A stretch of DNA of 64,000 bases from Perognathus longimembris pacificus (GCF_023159225.1 NC_063188.1:37376021-37440020), one strand, 5' to 3'; numbered from the stretch's first letter, positions 11,987-22,956 are shown. Notes: generated by a model from the sequence alone, not told the origin. Program-made: numbers and translations.

Positions 11987-13566
11987 GCTGCTTTTTGGAA
12001 CTGGTGAGTTGGCTTGCCCTTGGATGAACTATGTTATATTTCTTTGTGATTTACGCATCTGGAGATCTGTGGGTGGCTTCCCTGGTTTGGCTTTGTGCTG
12101 GTTCCTGCTGTTCCATCAGTGGGAGCCTTGTGTCCTGGTGTCCTGGCTCTGGGTTTGGGTTTGGGTTTGGCTGTTGAATCTTGCTGCCCAATGGGTGAGC
12201 GTGACCTTCTCGGTTGTTGCTGAGGTGTTTGCCCTCACTGCACTTGTGGTTCGGTAGGTTCTTTGTCTTTCTCTGTGGGGCAGTGTCCTGCCGCTCTGTT
12301 GTGCTGACCCTAGCGTGCCCCTGGTGGGGGTTTTCTGGTCGCTGATTCAGCGTGGCATGGAGGCTTATCTCTTCTTTGGTTCTTTTTTCCACTCTGTATC
12401 TTGGTCAGAGGAGCTCACCTCTCAGGCGGTTCGCCCTACTGTGTGGACCGCTCCGGGGCTGCTGTTGTTGAGGGGCGGTCCACCCACTTGTGAGAAATGC
12501 GCCAAACTGAGTGGGCACCGCCGCTGAAGAGCTCTGCTTTCCTGTGCGGGTGCACCTACCAGAGCAGGCGCTGTCGCCGGAGGCCCCTCCCTACTGTGTG
12601 ACGTGTGCCCACTGCAACGGGCGCTGCCACTGTGGCCCTGCCCACCTGTGCGGGGTACGCCTACCAGATCGAGCCCTGGGTTGTTGGGATGTGCTTGCGC
12701 CCTCCTGCGAGTCCGCTATGGAGGGCGGTATGCGTGGGCCCCATTGGGATCAAGTGTCTGTGAGGCCCAGGCACCTCGGGTGGGTCTTGCAATGCCTGCC
12801 GTCCCCTGGCCCTTGTTGGGAAGGGGGCAGGGCCGGTGCAGCTAATTCCGGCTCCTCTGCTGCCTTGGTGCTGCTCCGCCCTTCCCCTGCTAACTCCTGT
12901 GACTTCCCAGAGCCTGATGGGATCTTGCCACCTGATTTGGGGGTTCTTTGTTCCCTCAGGGTGGGGAGGGTGAAGGAGGGAGTTCCAGCTTCTTTGTAGG
13001 GTTTGGGTCTCTGATAGCTGGTCTCCTGTTGGGGGAGGGGGCAATGGGGGGACTCACTGGTCCTCGATTGTGTGTGTGTCCCGCACCACCGTTGGTCCTT
13101 GGGGTGTGGCGAAAGGTCTTGGTGGCGGCCCCTGCTCTCCCCTTCTGCGCCGCTCGGTTTCCCCGCCGCTCATGTCCAATCCCGGCCGTGTGGTCCCGAA
13201 CTTCCCGTCACCGCCATCTGTCTTGGTCCGCGCTCCCCCTGGGGTCCGTGGAGTCCCACTGTCTGGACTCTGCGCTCCTGGTGTGAGTTTTCGGCAGTTG
13301 GTCTGCCGTTTGCTGGGTCCCCTTTCCCAGCCTGGCCAGGTCGGCTGGTGGGGGGAGGGTACCCCGGAGATTCTCCGGCTTGTGCAGGTTATAGGCTCTT
13401 CTTTTTTTGCTCCTTTTTGTTTCCTGCATTTCTCCACTGCTTCTTGCTGCTGGTTTTGCTGGGTTCTTGATGGGGTGTTGGGTGCTGGAGTTCCCAGCTC
13501 GCTATTCAGTTGGAGTGAGTTGGGGTGCCTCCCTACTGTGGCGGCGCCATCTTCCTCCTCTCTCCT
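11987..13566 (-). promoter_or_regulatory. 5' UTR of the older L1
   Basis: GC-rich, CpG-containing 1.6 kb ending in the typical GGAAGATGGCGCC terminus. It contains a short GGGTTT tandem (12147-12170). The open frames seen here on both strands are by-products of composition. Confidence 0.65.
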
Positions 13567-13771
13567 TTGTTTTATACTATCAGAATTAGTGGCCAGCAGA
13601 ACTATAAGACTTTTTCCCCAAAATCTAGATTGTTTAGTAAATTTCTGAACAAAATTCATATATGAAATTTCTCATTTCACTAAATTTTTGTCCCTTTCCT
13701 CTGGAATCAGATTTACTTTGTGATGTTTTCTCATTGATGCCCTATCTCAAGGTAAGCAGTTTTCTATCTAT

Positions 13772-13976
13772 ACTTTTTTTTTTTGGCCAGTCCTGGACCT
13801 TGAACTCAGGGCCTGAGCACTGTCCCTGGCTTCTTTTTGCTCAAGGCTAGCACTCTGCCACTTGAGCCACAGCGCCACTTCTGGCCATTTTCCATATATG
13901 TGGTACTGGAGAATTGAACCCAGGGCTTCATGTATTTGAGGTAAGCACTCTTGCCACTAGGCCATATTCCCAGCCC
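13772..13976 (-). mobile_element. IDL-Geo SINE
   Basis: Full reverse dimer directly adjoining a B1-Geo copy that begins at 13977. Confidence 0.9.
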
Positions 13977-14226
13977 CTTTTTTCTTTTTTCTTTTTTTTA
14001 GTTGGTCATGAAGCTTGAACTCTGGGCCTGGGTGCTGTCCTTGAGCTTTTCAGCTCACGCCTAGTGATTTATCACTTGAGCCACAGTACCACTTCCTGTT
14101 TTCTGGTGATTAATTGGACATGAGTCTCACAGACTTTGCTGCTCAGGCTGGCTTTGAACCCATCTACTCAGATCTCAGCCTCCTGAATAGCTAGGATTAC
14201 AGGCATGAGCCACTGGCACTGGGCTT
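13977..14226 (-). mobile_element. B1-Geo SINE
   Basis: Reverse copy; head reads CAGCCTCCTGAATAGCTAGG...GCATGAGCCACTGGCAC. Confidence 0.87.
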
Positions 14227-14229
14227 TTC

Positions 14230-14500
14230 TTTTTTTAATATGTTAATATGCTGAGTTATACTGAGTTTCAAATATACTGACTTTTAATTTCACATTGCTG
14301 CATAAAACCTCACATGGTCATGATGAGCTTATATACTTTTTACATATTCCTGTATTCAACTTGCCAAAACTTTGTTGAGAATTTTTGTGTATGTCTTCTT
14401 GAGGTCTGTACTCTTTATATTGGTATCAAGGTAATTCTGACTTGCTTATATATGGATGAGAGCTTTTGCTCTAAGACCTTTTGAAAGAGGTTGTTTGAAA
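14230..14500 (-). mobile_element. Ancient L1 fragment (RT region)
   Basis: Minus-strand L1 ORF2 remnant; CTTTGTTGAGAATTTTTGTG and TTGGTATCAAGGTAATTCTG match the antisense of the RT region. Flanked by SINEs on both sides. Confidence 0.55.
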
Positions 14501-14509
14501 TGTGTATTA

Positions 14510-14829
14510 TTTGGAACTGAGTAGAATGGTTCAAACCTGTAATACCAGATACTTGGAGATCAAAGGATCAAGGTTCAGACCAGTCTGGCTAAAAAAAAAA
14601 AATAATGAGATTCCGTCTCTACAAATGGCTGGGAGCAGGGTATGCACCATTCATCTAGTAACTGAGGGAAGCACAAATAATAGGATCACAGTCTAGGCTA
14701 GTATGGGAAGAAAGTGAAAAAAACTATCCTGACAACAACCAATATAAAAAGTGACTGATGAGGTAGCCCAACATGTAGATTGCCTGCTTAGCAAGCTTGG
14801 AGTCTTGAGTTAAAACCGCAGTGCTGTAA

Positions 14830-14856
<27 letters not shown>
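14510..14856 (+). mobile_element. Trimeric B1-B1-ID composite SINE
   Basis: Two diverged 7SL/B1-like units (CAAACCTGTAATACCAGATA; TAACTGAGGGAAGCACAAAT...CACAGTCTAGGCTAG) followed by an ID-like unit (GATGAGGTAGCCCAACATGT...GCTTAGCAAGCTTGGAGTC) and an (AC)n tail. Similar layout to the copies at 22625 and 54711. Confidence 0.65.
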
Positions 14857-14860
<4 letters not shown>

Positions 14861-15105
14861 ACAAAACAAAAAATAGTGTTTTCACCCTTGAATGCTAGGA
14901 AGAATTCTTTAGTGAAGACAGGGCCTGGAATTTTCTTGGAAATTTTTATTAGTATTTAATTTTCTCTTAAATATATAGACAATGGTGTGTTGGTGCTGAA
15001 TTGTACTAGCTACTGAAAGTTGATTATGAAATCCATATACAATGCTGACATTAAATAGCTTGGAATTGGCCATGATTTCCACCATGAGAATCAATGTATT
15101 TATTT

Positions 15106-15270
15106 ATTTGTTTATGCCAGTATTGAGGCTTGAACTTGGCCTCACATTCTTACTTGTCTTTCTTGCTTATGTTGGGCCCTCTACCATGGCTGGGTTTAAA
15201 CTGTAGTCCTCCAGATCTTAGACTCCTGAGTAGCTGGGATTATGGTCATGAACCACTGGTGTCCACCTAA
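15106..15270 (-). mobile_element. Old B1-ID composite SINE
   Basis: Reverse: ID-like end (GGCTTGAACTTGGCCTCACA) and B1-like head (CTCCTGAGTAGCTGGGATTA). Confidence 0.55.
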
Positions 15271-15292
15271 TTGCTTCTTTTGTTGTGCAGAA

Positions 15293-15499
15293 TTTTTTTT
15301 TTTTTTTGCCAGTCCTGGGCCTCGGACTCAGGGCCTGAGCACTGTCCCTGGCTTCTTTTTTCTCAAGGCTAGCACTCTGCCACTTGAGCCACAGTGCCAC
15401 TTCTGGCCGTTTTCTATATATGTGGTGCTGGGGAATCGAACCCAGGGCTTCATGTATAGGAGGCGAACACTCTTGCCACTAGGCCATATCCCCAGCCCC
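15293..15499 (-). mobile_element. IDL-Geo SINE
   Basis: Full reverse dimer; perfect target duplication TGTTGTGCAGAA at 15281-15292 and 15500-15511. Confidence 0.92.
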
Positions 15500-15537
15500 T
15501 GTTGTGCAGAAATTTTAATGCCATATTTTAATTATTA

Positions 15538-15776
15538 TTTTTTTGCCAGTCCTAGGGCTTGAACTCAGGGACTAGGCACTGTCCCTGAACATCTTTGTGC
15601 TCAAGGCTAGTGCTCTACCACTTGAGCCACAGGTCCACTTCTGGCTTTTTCTGAGTGGTTTATTGAAGATAAGAGTCTCACAGACTTGCCTGCCTGGGCT
15701 GGCTTTGAACCATGATCCTCACATTTCAGCCTCCTGAGTAGCTAGGATTACAGGTGTGAGCCATTGGCACCCAGCC
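15538..15776 (-). mobile_element. B1-Geo SINE
   Basis: Reverse full copy; target duplication CCATATTTTAATT at about 15522-15534 and 15778-15790. Confidence 0.9.
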
Positions 15777-16446
15777 CATATTTTAATTCTTGCTCTTATT
15801 TCTTGAGCTACTGAAGACCTATTCAGAAAGTTGTTGCCTTTGCCTATGCCTTGAAGTATTTTCCCTACACTTTTCTATAGTACTTTCAAAGCTTCAGGTC
15901 ATATTTTATTTATTTGTTTTTTGTTTGTTGTGGGTTGTAGGACTTGAAGTTAGGACCTGAGTGCTATCTCTGAGGTTTCATTTTTGGTTTTTGTCTTTTT
16001 TTCTCAAGGCTAGAGCTCTACCACTTGCATCACAGCTCCACTTCCAGGTTTTTGGTAGCTAATTGTAGATAAGAGTCTCATAGGCTTTCCTTGCAGGGCT
16101 GGCTTCAAATTGATCCTTAGATCTCAACCTCCTGAGTTGCTAGGATTACAGGTATGACAACCAGCACCCATCTTATATTAAGGTTGTTGAATGATTTTTT
16201 TACGGAGTAAGAAATAGGTGCCCAGTTTCACTCTTCTACATTTAGAAATCCAGTTTTCTCAGTACCATTTGTTGAAGAGTCTGTCTTTTTTAAAGAGTTT
16301 TTGGCTCTCTTGTTAAACATCAGATACTTAAATCTACATGGCCTAATTTTTTATCTTCTATTCCATTGGCCTACGTGTCTATTTTTGTGCCCATATTAGG
16401 CCTTTTTTTTTTTTTGGTACTATGACTCTATTATAATTAGAAGTCC
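15777..16446 (-). mobile_element. Ancient L1 ORF2 fragment split by a SINE
   Basis: Antisense ORF2 C-terminal region at 15777-15913 and 16177-16446 (CCAGTTTTCTCAGTACCATT, TCTATTCCATTGGCCTACGT), separated by a minus-strand B1-Geo. Confidence 0.7.
15914..16176 (-). mobile_element. B1-Geo SINE
   Basis: Reverse copy in ancient L1, with extra T-rich sequence inside the Geo part. Confidence 0.85.
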
Positions 16447-16682
16447 AAGGTGGGCGTTGTTGACTTATGCCTCTAATCCTAGCTACTCAGGAAGTTAAGA
16501 TCTGAGGATTGCAGTTTGAAGCCAGCCCAGGCAGGACAGTCTGAGACTTTTATCTCCAATTAGCCACCAAAACAAGCTGAAGTGGAACTGTGGCTCAAGT
16601 GGTAAAGTGTTAGCCTTGAGCACAAAAGCTGAAGGACAGCAGGCAGGCCATCGGTTCAAGCTCCAAGAATGACACACAAAAA
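16446..16682 (+). mobile_element. B1-Geo SINE
   Basis: Forward copy: TGCCTCTAATCCTAGCTACT...TTTGAAGCCAGCCCAGGCAG head, Geo part with GTGGCTCAAGTGGTAAAGTG. Confidence 0.87.
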
Positions 16683-16868
16683 GTCTGAAATTGCATTTCT
16701 ATTGAGAGAAGCTGAACAAGGTGGTGCATCCCTGCCAGGCCAGCAACTATGGGAAGCTGAAAGTTGTTACATCAGCCAACTGATTTAACTATCATATGCG
16801 ACCGTTTCCTGCTCTTTGTCTTTTTTTTCTCATATATGGATCATTCTTTCCTATGTATTTGAAAACCA

Positions 16869-16921
16869 TATATATATATACACACACACACACATATATA
16901 TATACACACACACATATATAT

Positions 16922-16956
<35 letters not shown>

Positions 16957-16957
16957 A
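16869..16957. repeat. (TA)n(CA)n compound microsatellite
   Basis: Alternating blocks of TA and CA at the 3' side of a B1-Geo. Confidence 0.95.
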
Positions 16958-16963
16958 ATATTC

Positions 16964-17370
16964 TTTTTCTCAAGGCTAGCACTCTACCAGTTGCTCTACC
17001 ACAGTTCCACTTCCTGATTTTTTTTGCGGGGGGGGGGCCAGGCCTGGGGCTTGGACTCTGGGCCTGAGCACTGTCCCTGGCTTCTTTTTGCTCAAGGCTA
17101 GCACTCTGCCACTTGAGCCACAGCGCCACTTCTGGCCATTTTCTGTATATGTGGTGCTGGGGAATCGAACCCAGGGCCTCATGTACATGAGGCAGGCACT
17201 CTTGCCACTAGGCCATATCCCCAGCCCACTTCCTGCTTTTTTTTTAGTAGTTTATTGGACATAAGAATCTCACAGACTTTCCTGCCCCAGGTGGCTTCAA
17301 ACTGTGATCCTTAGATCTCAGCCTCCTGAGTAGCTAGGATTACAGGTATGAGCTACCTGCACCCAGCTCA
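16964..17370 (-). mobile_element. B1-Geo SINE split by an IDL-Geo
   Basis: Halves at 16964-17017 and 17237-17370. Its Geo tail borders a (TA)n(CA)n tract. Confidence 0.87.
17018..17226 (-). mobile_element. IDL-Geo SINE nested in a B1-Geo SINE
   Basis: Inserted into a B1-Geo of the same orientation; CCACTTCCTG is duplicated at both ends (about 17007-17016 and 17226-17236). A G9 run sits beside the T-run. Confidence 0.9.
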
Positions 17371-17402
17371 AACCTTAAATTTTTTGGTTGGATTCTGGAC
17401 AT

Positions 17403-17492
17403 TTTGAAGGTCTTGCTATGTAGATTAGGCTGTCCTGGATCTCTTCACCCTCCAGCCTCAGTCTCTCAAGTGCAAGAATTATAGGCGTGCAA
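17403..17492 (-). mobile_element. B1 monomer
   Basis: Reverse B1: GGTCTTGCTATGTAGATTAG...AAGAATTATAGGCGTGCAA. Confidence 0.65.
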
Positions 17493-17784
17493 TAGAAACT
17501 ATTCTAATTAATATATAGTAGAAGCTCTGGGTACAGGCTTCCCTTACCCATCTAGGACTTTATTGTTATTTTCATATCTGTTTGGTGATCAACTGGATTA
17601 CTTTAGTCAAATATATGCCCACATTAAGTTTGTAACCTCTTAAATTACTCCTGAGGAGACAGTCTTAGCTATACCCTCAGTCTCTGAAGGATAGAGAGCC
17701 CTTTGAACTGGGCTGTCTTTGTCACTTTATCTGACCATACCCAAATGTTTAATTCCGCTAATTACCTCCTAATTTCTCCATTGG

Positions 17785-17788
<4 letters not shown>

Positions 17789-17876
<88 letters not shown>

Positions 17877-18116
17877 GAGAGATGGTTGTCATGGGGCTTG
17901 AACTTAGGCCCTGGATGCTGTCCCTGAGCTTTATTTTTGCTCAAGACTAATTGCTCTACCACTTGAGCCACAGCTCTACTTCTAGCCTTTTGGGTGGTTA
18001 ATTGGAGATAGAAAGTCTCATGGATTTTACTGCCCAAGATGGCTTTGAACTCTAATCCTTAGATCTCGGCCTCCTGAATAGCTAGGATTATAGGTTTGAG
18101 CCTCTGATGCCCAGGT
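17789..18116 (-). mobile_element. B1-Geo SINE with (GT)n(GA)n tail
   Basis: Reverse copy whose 3' end is a compound repeat: (GT)20 at 17789-17828 and (GA)n at 17829-17882. CTCCATTG flanks both sides. Confidence 0.87.
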
Positions 18117-19054
18117 ACTCCATTGTTTTTAACAATGCCTCAGAGCATAAAATGTTCCAAAATGGACATCTGTTATGATCCCAGGAGATGTTCTCCAACC
18201 TTACTCAGGTGGCCTGTGGCAAATCAAATGGAAATACTGCTTAGCTTGTATCCCTGATGTCTCTTGTGTTTTCTCAATTACCTTTCAACATGTGTGGCAT
18301 TTTCTGGAGCTACTTCTGACACCTAATGAGTGGTGTCTTCCAACACTAACCAATTCTCTGGATTGCTACAATTCTCTTAAATTCTAATACTGAAATTCGT
18401 TAGGGCCTGGATACACTTGAACATAAATTCCTTACATAATAATCCCAAGTTGTTTTTCAGGAAAAGTCTCCAGAATCCACTTAGGGATGGTTTGGAACAG
18501 GTTTTGCAAGAATCGATGTGTGCAAAAGGAACTATCTCATCTGATCTCACAAGCCCAAAAATCCCCTGGGGAAGAAGATGGTAACTGCATGACAGTCTGT
18601 CTGTGCCTGCTCAAATGTACCCTAGAATTATCTCCTTTCACCATTTAGCCAACATATTTTCCCCTCTCCCTTCCTATAAATTCCCCCAGTACCAAGTGAC
18701 CAAAGAAGACAAATTTGAGTTTCATTTTAGCTCTTGTTGGTGGACCATATTTTAGCACAAATCTAGTGTCACTGTACTGGCTTCTGTGAAAACTGGGCAG
18801 TAAGCTGGTGCATGTAATCAAGAGCAACTCCTCAGAGTTAGGATAGAGCACAAAGAGTAAGAGTTCAGTTTCTCAAGACTCCACTACCCTTCATATGCCA
18901 GCTGCAAATGGAATGCTTACAGCAACTCCCACTTCTCCCTGGTAAAGAACAAAGTTGAGTTTCATTTTATCTCCTATCCCCTTTGCTGATTGGCCACACA
19001 GTAGTTTTCTTTTTATGTAGCAACAAATTAGATAACCTAAATGAAATATGCATT
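18117..19054. other. Unassigned single-copy-looking DNA
   Basis: Mixed composition, no SINE, no L1 landmark and no convincing open frame; one of the longer repeat-free stretches. Confidence 0.5.
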
Positions 19055-19160
19055 TTTTGTGTGTTGGTACTAGGTCTTTAATTCAGGCCTTGTGCCCTCA
19101 TTCAGCTTGCTCGCTCATGGCTAGCACTCTACCACATGAGCCATTTCTACAATCCAGCAA
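19055..19160 (-). mobile_element. Possible old tRNA-derived SINE
   Basis: Reverse: TAGCACTCTACCACATGAGC and a decayed 3' side; head not recognised. Confidence 0.4.
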
Positions 19161-19242
19161 AATGTTGCTGGTTAATTAGAAAAGTTAAAAATATACACAG
19201 ATATAATGTATAGATGACTACTATGGTAAAAGACTAAACGCT

Positions 19243-19434
19243 TGTTTTTGGCCAGTCCTGGCCTCAGGGTTTGGGCACTGTCCCTGAGTTTCTTTTGTTC
19301 AAGGTTAGCACTCTACCATTTGAGCCACAGTGCCACTTCTGGTCGTTTTCTATATATGTGGTGCTGAGGAATCGAACCCAGGGCTTCATGTATATGAGGC
19401 AAGCAGTCTACCACTAAGCCACATTCCTAGCCCC
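19243..19434 (-). mobile_element. IDL-Geo SINE
   Basis: Reverse dimer, Geo part slightly deleted (GGCCAGTCCTGGCCTCAGGG). Confidence 0.88.
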
Positions 19435-19461
19435 ATTGATCTTATTTTTTTTAAGTGTTTA

Positions 19462-19662
19462 GGGATGGGAATGTGGCTTAGTGGTAGACTGCTTGCTTAC
19501 CATGCACAAGGCCCTGGGTTCGATTCCCCAGCACCACATAAACAAAAAAAGCCAAAAGTGGTGCTGTGGCTCAAGAGGTAGAATGCTAGCCTTGAGCAAA
19601 AAGAAGCCAGGGACAGTGCTCAGGCTCCGAGTCCAAGCCCCAGGACTGGCAAAAAAAAATAA
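19462..19662 (+). mobile_element. IDL-Geo SINE
   Basis: Forward full dimer, facing away from the copy at 19243. Confidence 0.9.
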
Positions 19663-19703
19663 GATAAAGATCAAAGTAAGGATGTTTTGTTTCTTTAATT
19701 TTT

Positions 19704-19894
19704 TTTTTTTGCCAGTCCTGGGGCTTGGACTCAGGGCCTGAGCACTGTCCCTGGCTTCTTCTTGCTAGCACTCTGCCATTTGAGCCACAGCGCCATTTCT
19801 GGCCATTTTCTATATATGTGGTGCTGAGGAATCGAACCCAGGGCTTCATGTATACAAGGCAAGCACTCTACCACTAGGCAATATTCCCAGCCAC
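19704..19894 (-). mobile_element. IDL-Geo SINE
   Basis: Reverse dimer; target duplication TTGTTTCTTTAATTTT at 19688-19703 and 19895-19910. Confidence 0.92.
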
Positions 19895-20001
19895 TTGTTT
19901 CTTTAATTTTATTTACCAGTGTACTAGAGATTCTAAATACGATAATTAGACAAGAGGAGGAAATAAAAGATGTTCAAAGTGGAATAAAGAAGTAAATGTA
20001 A

Positions 20002-20241
20002 GCCAGGCACTGATGATTCATGCCTGTAATCCTTGCCACTCAGGAGTCTGAGCTCTGAGGATCACAGTTCAAAGCCAGCCCAGGCAGGGAAGTCCATGAA
20101 ACTGTTATCTCCAACTAACCACCAGAAAGCCAGAAGTGGCACTATGGCTCAGCGTGGTAGAACTCTAGCCTTCAGCAAAATAAAGTGCTCAGGGACAGTA
20201 CCCAAGCTCTGAGGTCAAGCCCTATGAACAACTAAAAAAAA
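20002..20241 (+). mobile_element. B1-Geo SINE
   Basis: Forward full copy; GAAGTAAATGTA and GAAAGTAAATCTA flank it. Confidence 0.9.
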
Positions 20242-20457
20242 GAAAGTAAATCTACCTCTGTTCATGGTTAAAACGATTCTGCATGTAGTATTTCTAGTGT
20301 ATCCACACTTCGAAAGCTTTGAGAACTAGGAACTACATTCAGGAAGGTTGCAGAATACAGCATCAAAATGATCTGCATTTCTATGAAGTAGCAATGAATT
20401 ATCTAAACATAAAATTAAGAAAAATGATTCAATTTACATATCATCAAAAATAATCAA

Positions 20458-21165
20458 GTGGCAGGGCATTGATGGCTCATGCCTGTAATCCTAGTTACTC
20501 TGGAGGCTGCAATATGAGAATCTCAATTAGAGATTCTTGCCTAGAGAACCTTGCCTAGGCCACTGTAATGACCTGAGAGGAAGAAAATCCACTGATGAAA
20601 GAGTTTTATTAGTCAGTTGGTCTGCAACTGCCTTGCCCTGGGCTACCCCAAAACTAGGAGCAGCCTTCAAGGCGGTGAGTTTTTTCTTCCTCTCCACAGG
20701 CCTCTCCACTCTGGTCCTGGAGTCGCCTCTCCACAGGTCTCTTGGTGCTCCATGGGCCTCTCTGGTCAGCAGGCCTGGGTTCTCCTTAGGCCAGAGGCAC
20801 TGCTCTGCTTTAGGAGGTGCCTCTTGCCACCTTCCTTTCTCCCTTGCGGAATCCCTGCCCTCTTATATCCCATCTCCTGCCCCCTCAGTGGGAGGGTGTG
20901 GCAGTGACCTCAGCACAGGGTGGGACCCCCGTTGACACCCCACTACCCCAGCAGGGAGCATGGCAGTGACTTCAGTGTGGGGCGAGTCTTCCCAATCCTC
21001 AAGTTCTCACACCATTTTCCTGAGACTCTTATCTCTAGCCACCAAAAAATCCAGAAGTGGCACTGTGGCTCAAATGGTACAGTGCTAGCCTTGAGCAAAA
21101 GAAGCTCAGAGACAGTGCTCAGATCCTGAGTTCAAGCCTCAGGACCAGCACACACAAAAAATAAG
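20458..21165 (+). mobile_element. B1-Geo SINE split by a probable solo LTR
   Basis: Head at 20458-20566 (GGGCATTGATGGCTCATGCC), then the LTR, then the remainder from about 21013 (CTGAGACTCTTATCTCTAGC) with the complete Geo module and tail CACACACAAAAAA. Confidence 0.8.
20567..21012 (-). mobile_element. Probable solo LTR of an endogenous retrovirus
   Basis: About 446 bp bounded by TG...CA. On the minus strand it has a TATA-like GGGATATAAGAGG at about 20868-20878, then, some 260 bp later, CTAATAAAACTCTTTC (polyadenylation signal about 20601-20609) and a short U5-like end. It splits a B1-Geo SINE whose halves continue on either side. No internal viral genes are present, so this is a recombined solo LTR. 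A clean short target duplication was not found. Confidence 0.55.
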
Positions 21166-21170
21166 AATAA

Positions 21171-21256
21171 AATGGGCTAAAGTATGTAATACAGTGGCAT
21201 AGCACTTGCATAGCAAGTGAGAGGCTCTAGGACCTGATCCCAAGCATCACAAAAAA
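21171..21256 (+). mobile_element. ID-like SINE monomer
   Basis: Forward tRNA-Ala-derived unit (AGCACTTGCATAGCAAGTGA) with A-tail; diverged A and B boxes. Confidence 0.6.
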
Positions 21257-21733
21257 AGAAAAGAAAAAAAAACTTAGCAATAAATTTAACTAAAGGAATA
21301 TAAGAATTGTGTGACCAAAACTAAAAAGTTAAGAAACTAAAGCAAAATTATACACAAAGGCACACTGCATTTCTGAACTGGAAAGTGGTATTGTTAGAGT
21401 GACATCACTCTTTAAATGGACCTACATATTTACTTCCATCCCTATAAAAATTCAAACTGACATCTTTGTAGAAAATTATGGGGTTTTCCCAAAGTTCATG
21501 TGGACATTCAAGTAGCCATAATAGCCAAAAGAATATTGAAAAAAAGAGAAGAAATTTAGAGGCCTCAAATTTCTCTATTTTCAAACTTCCTTTAGAGATA
21601 TAGTAATCAAAGCACTGTGGCATTGGTTTAAGAATAGATTTATAGATCAATGAGACAGAAGTAAGAATATAGAATTAAACCCTCACCTTCATGATTAATA
21701 AGTTTTAAGAAGTGCTCCAGACTGTTTAATGAG

Positions 21734-21935
21734 GGGCTGGGAATATGGCCTAGTGGCAAGAGCGCTTGCCTTGTATACATGAAGCCCTGGGTTCGATTCC
21801 TCAGCACCACATATAGAGAAAAGGCCAGGAGAGGGCTGTGGCTCAAGTGGTAGAGTGCTAGCCTTGAGCAAAAAGCCAGGGACAGCGCTCAGGCCCTGAG
21901 TTCAAGACCCAGGACTGGCAGAATAAAAGAAGAAG
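21734..21935 (+). mobile_element. IDL-Geo SINE
   Basis: Forward full dimer inserted in ancient L1; perfect 17-bp target duplication CCAGACTGTTTAATGAG at 21717-21733 and 21936-21952, the cleanest SINE insertion here. Confidence 0.95.
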
Positions 21936-22624
21936 CCAGACTGTTTAATGAGAAAAGAATATTTTTCCAAGAAATAATACTGAGGCAACAGGATATCGAC
22001 ACACTGAAGAATGAGTTTAGACACCCTATTTCACCTTGTGTAAAAACTAAAAATGAATCATAGACCTACTATATGTGAGACATAAAACTATAAATCCCAG
22101 AGAAAAACATAAATATTCATAACTATATTAGATGTTTTCTTAGCCATAGCATCAAAAGAATAGATGCAGAAAGATAAAATAAAAATGGGCTTAATTAAAA
22201 TTAAAAATAAACTGTGTTCCAAATGACACCATCCAAAATATTAAAAAAGACTATACACAGAAAGGTTCAAAATACGTGTAAATAATGTATGTGATATGTC
22301 TCTTACTCGTGAACAATAAAATGACAAGAAACCAATTTAAACATGGGCAAATACTTTGAATAGAAAATTGGCCAAAGAAGACATGGGACTTGTGACTATG
22401 CTAATGAAAGATTTTCAGATCATTAGCAATTATAGTAATGGACATCCACTTCAGACCAACTTGGAGAGATACAACTGAAAAGATGAGCAATAACAAGTCT
22501 GGTGAGAATATGAAGAAATAGGAACCTTCATACATCATTGGTGTGACTGAAATGGCAATTTCACCTCAGAAAACTGGCAGTTTCTCCAAATGTTAAACAC
22601 AGCACTACCATGTGACCCATCAAC

Positions 22625-22955
22625 TGTTTGGAGGGAGGTATTGGGATCTGAGCTTAGAGCTTCGCACTTGGAAGGCAAACACTAGATCTGTTAATCCATA
22701 CTTCCTTTTTGCTTTTGCTGTTTTTGTAGTAGGATCTCACTTTTTGCCAGGGTTGGCCTGGACCCAGATCCGCCTGTTTAGGCTTTCTGAATAGATTTCA
22801 GCTGGGATGTCAGCCAGAAACCACCACACTCATCTTTTTCTATTGTTTGAGATGAGGGCTCATAAATTTTTTGTCCCCTCTGTTCTTAAAACTCAACCCT
22901 CCCAATCTTGGCCTCCCAAGGTAAGATTTAAGGTATTAGTCACCATATCTCGCTA
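22625..22955 (-). mobile_element. Trimeric B1-B1-ID composite SINE
   Basis: Reverse: ID remnant at 22650-22690, then two B1-like units (GTAGGATCTCACTTTTTGCC...GGTTGGCCTGGACC; CCCTCCCAATCTTGGCCTCC). Confidence 0.6.
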
Positions 22956-22956
22956 A

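Larger units (their letters stand above)
6617..13566 (-). mobile_element. Older full-length L1 with broken ORFs
   Basis: Minus-strand LINE-1 of a different lineage from the one at 24491. It has a 3' UTR 6617-7078, ORF2 7079-10882, ORF1 ending near 10.95 kb and starting at 11986, and a GC-rich 5' UTR 11987-13566 whose minus-strand 5' end reads GAGGAGGAAGATGGCGCC. The 3' tail is not a clean poly-A and I could not identify a convincing target-site duplication (a CTTTGTTTT match flanks it at 6612-6620 and 13565-13573 but is weak). Confidence 0.9.

Noticed and set aside
12147..12170. Telomere-like GGGTTT repeats
   Set aside because: Only three to four units, within an L1 5' UTR; telomeric DNA is TTAGGG.
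12051..13659. Several 100-200-codon frames on both strands
   Set aside because: They lie in the GC-rich 5' UTR of an old L1 and do not resemble any protein.
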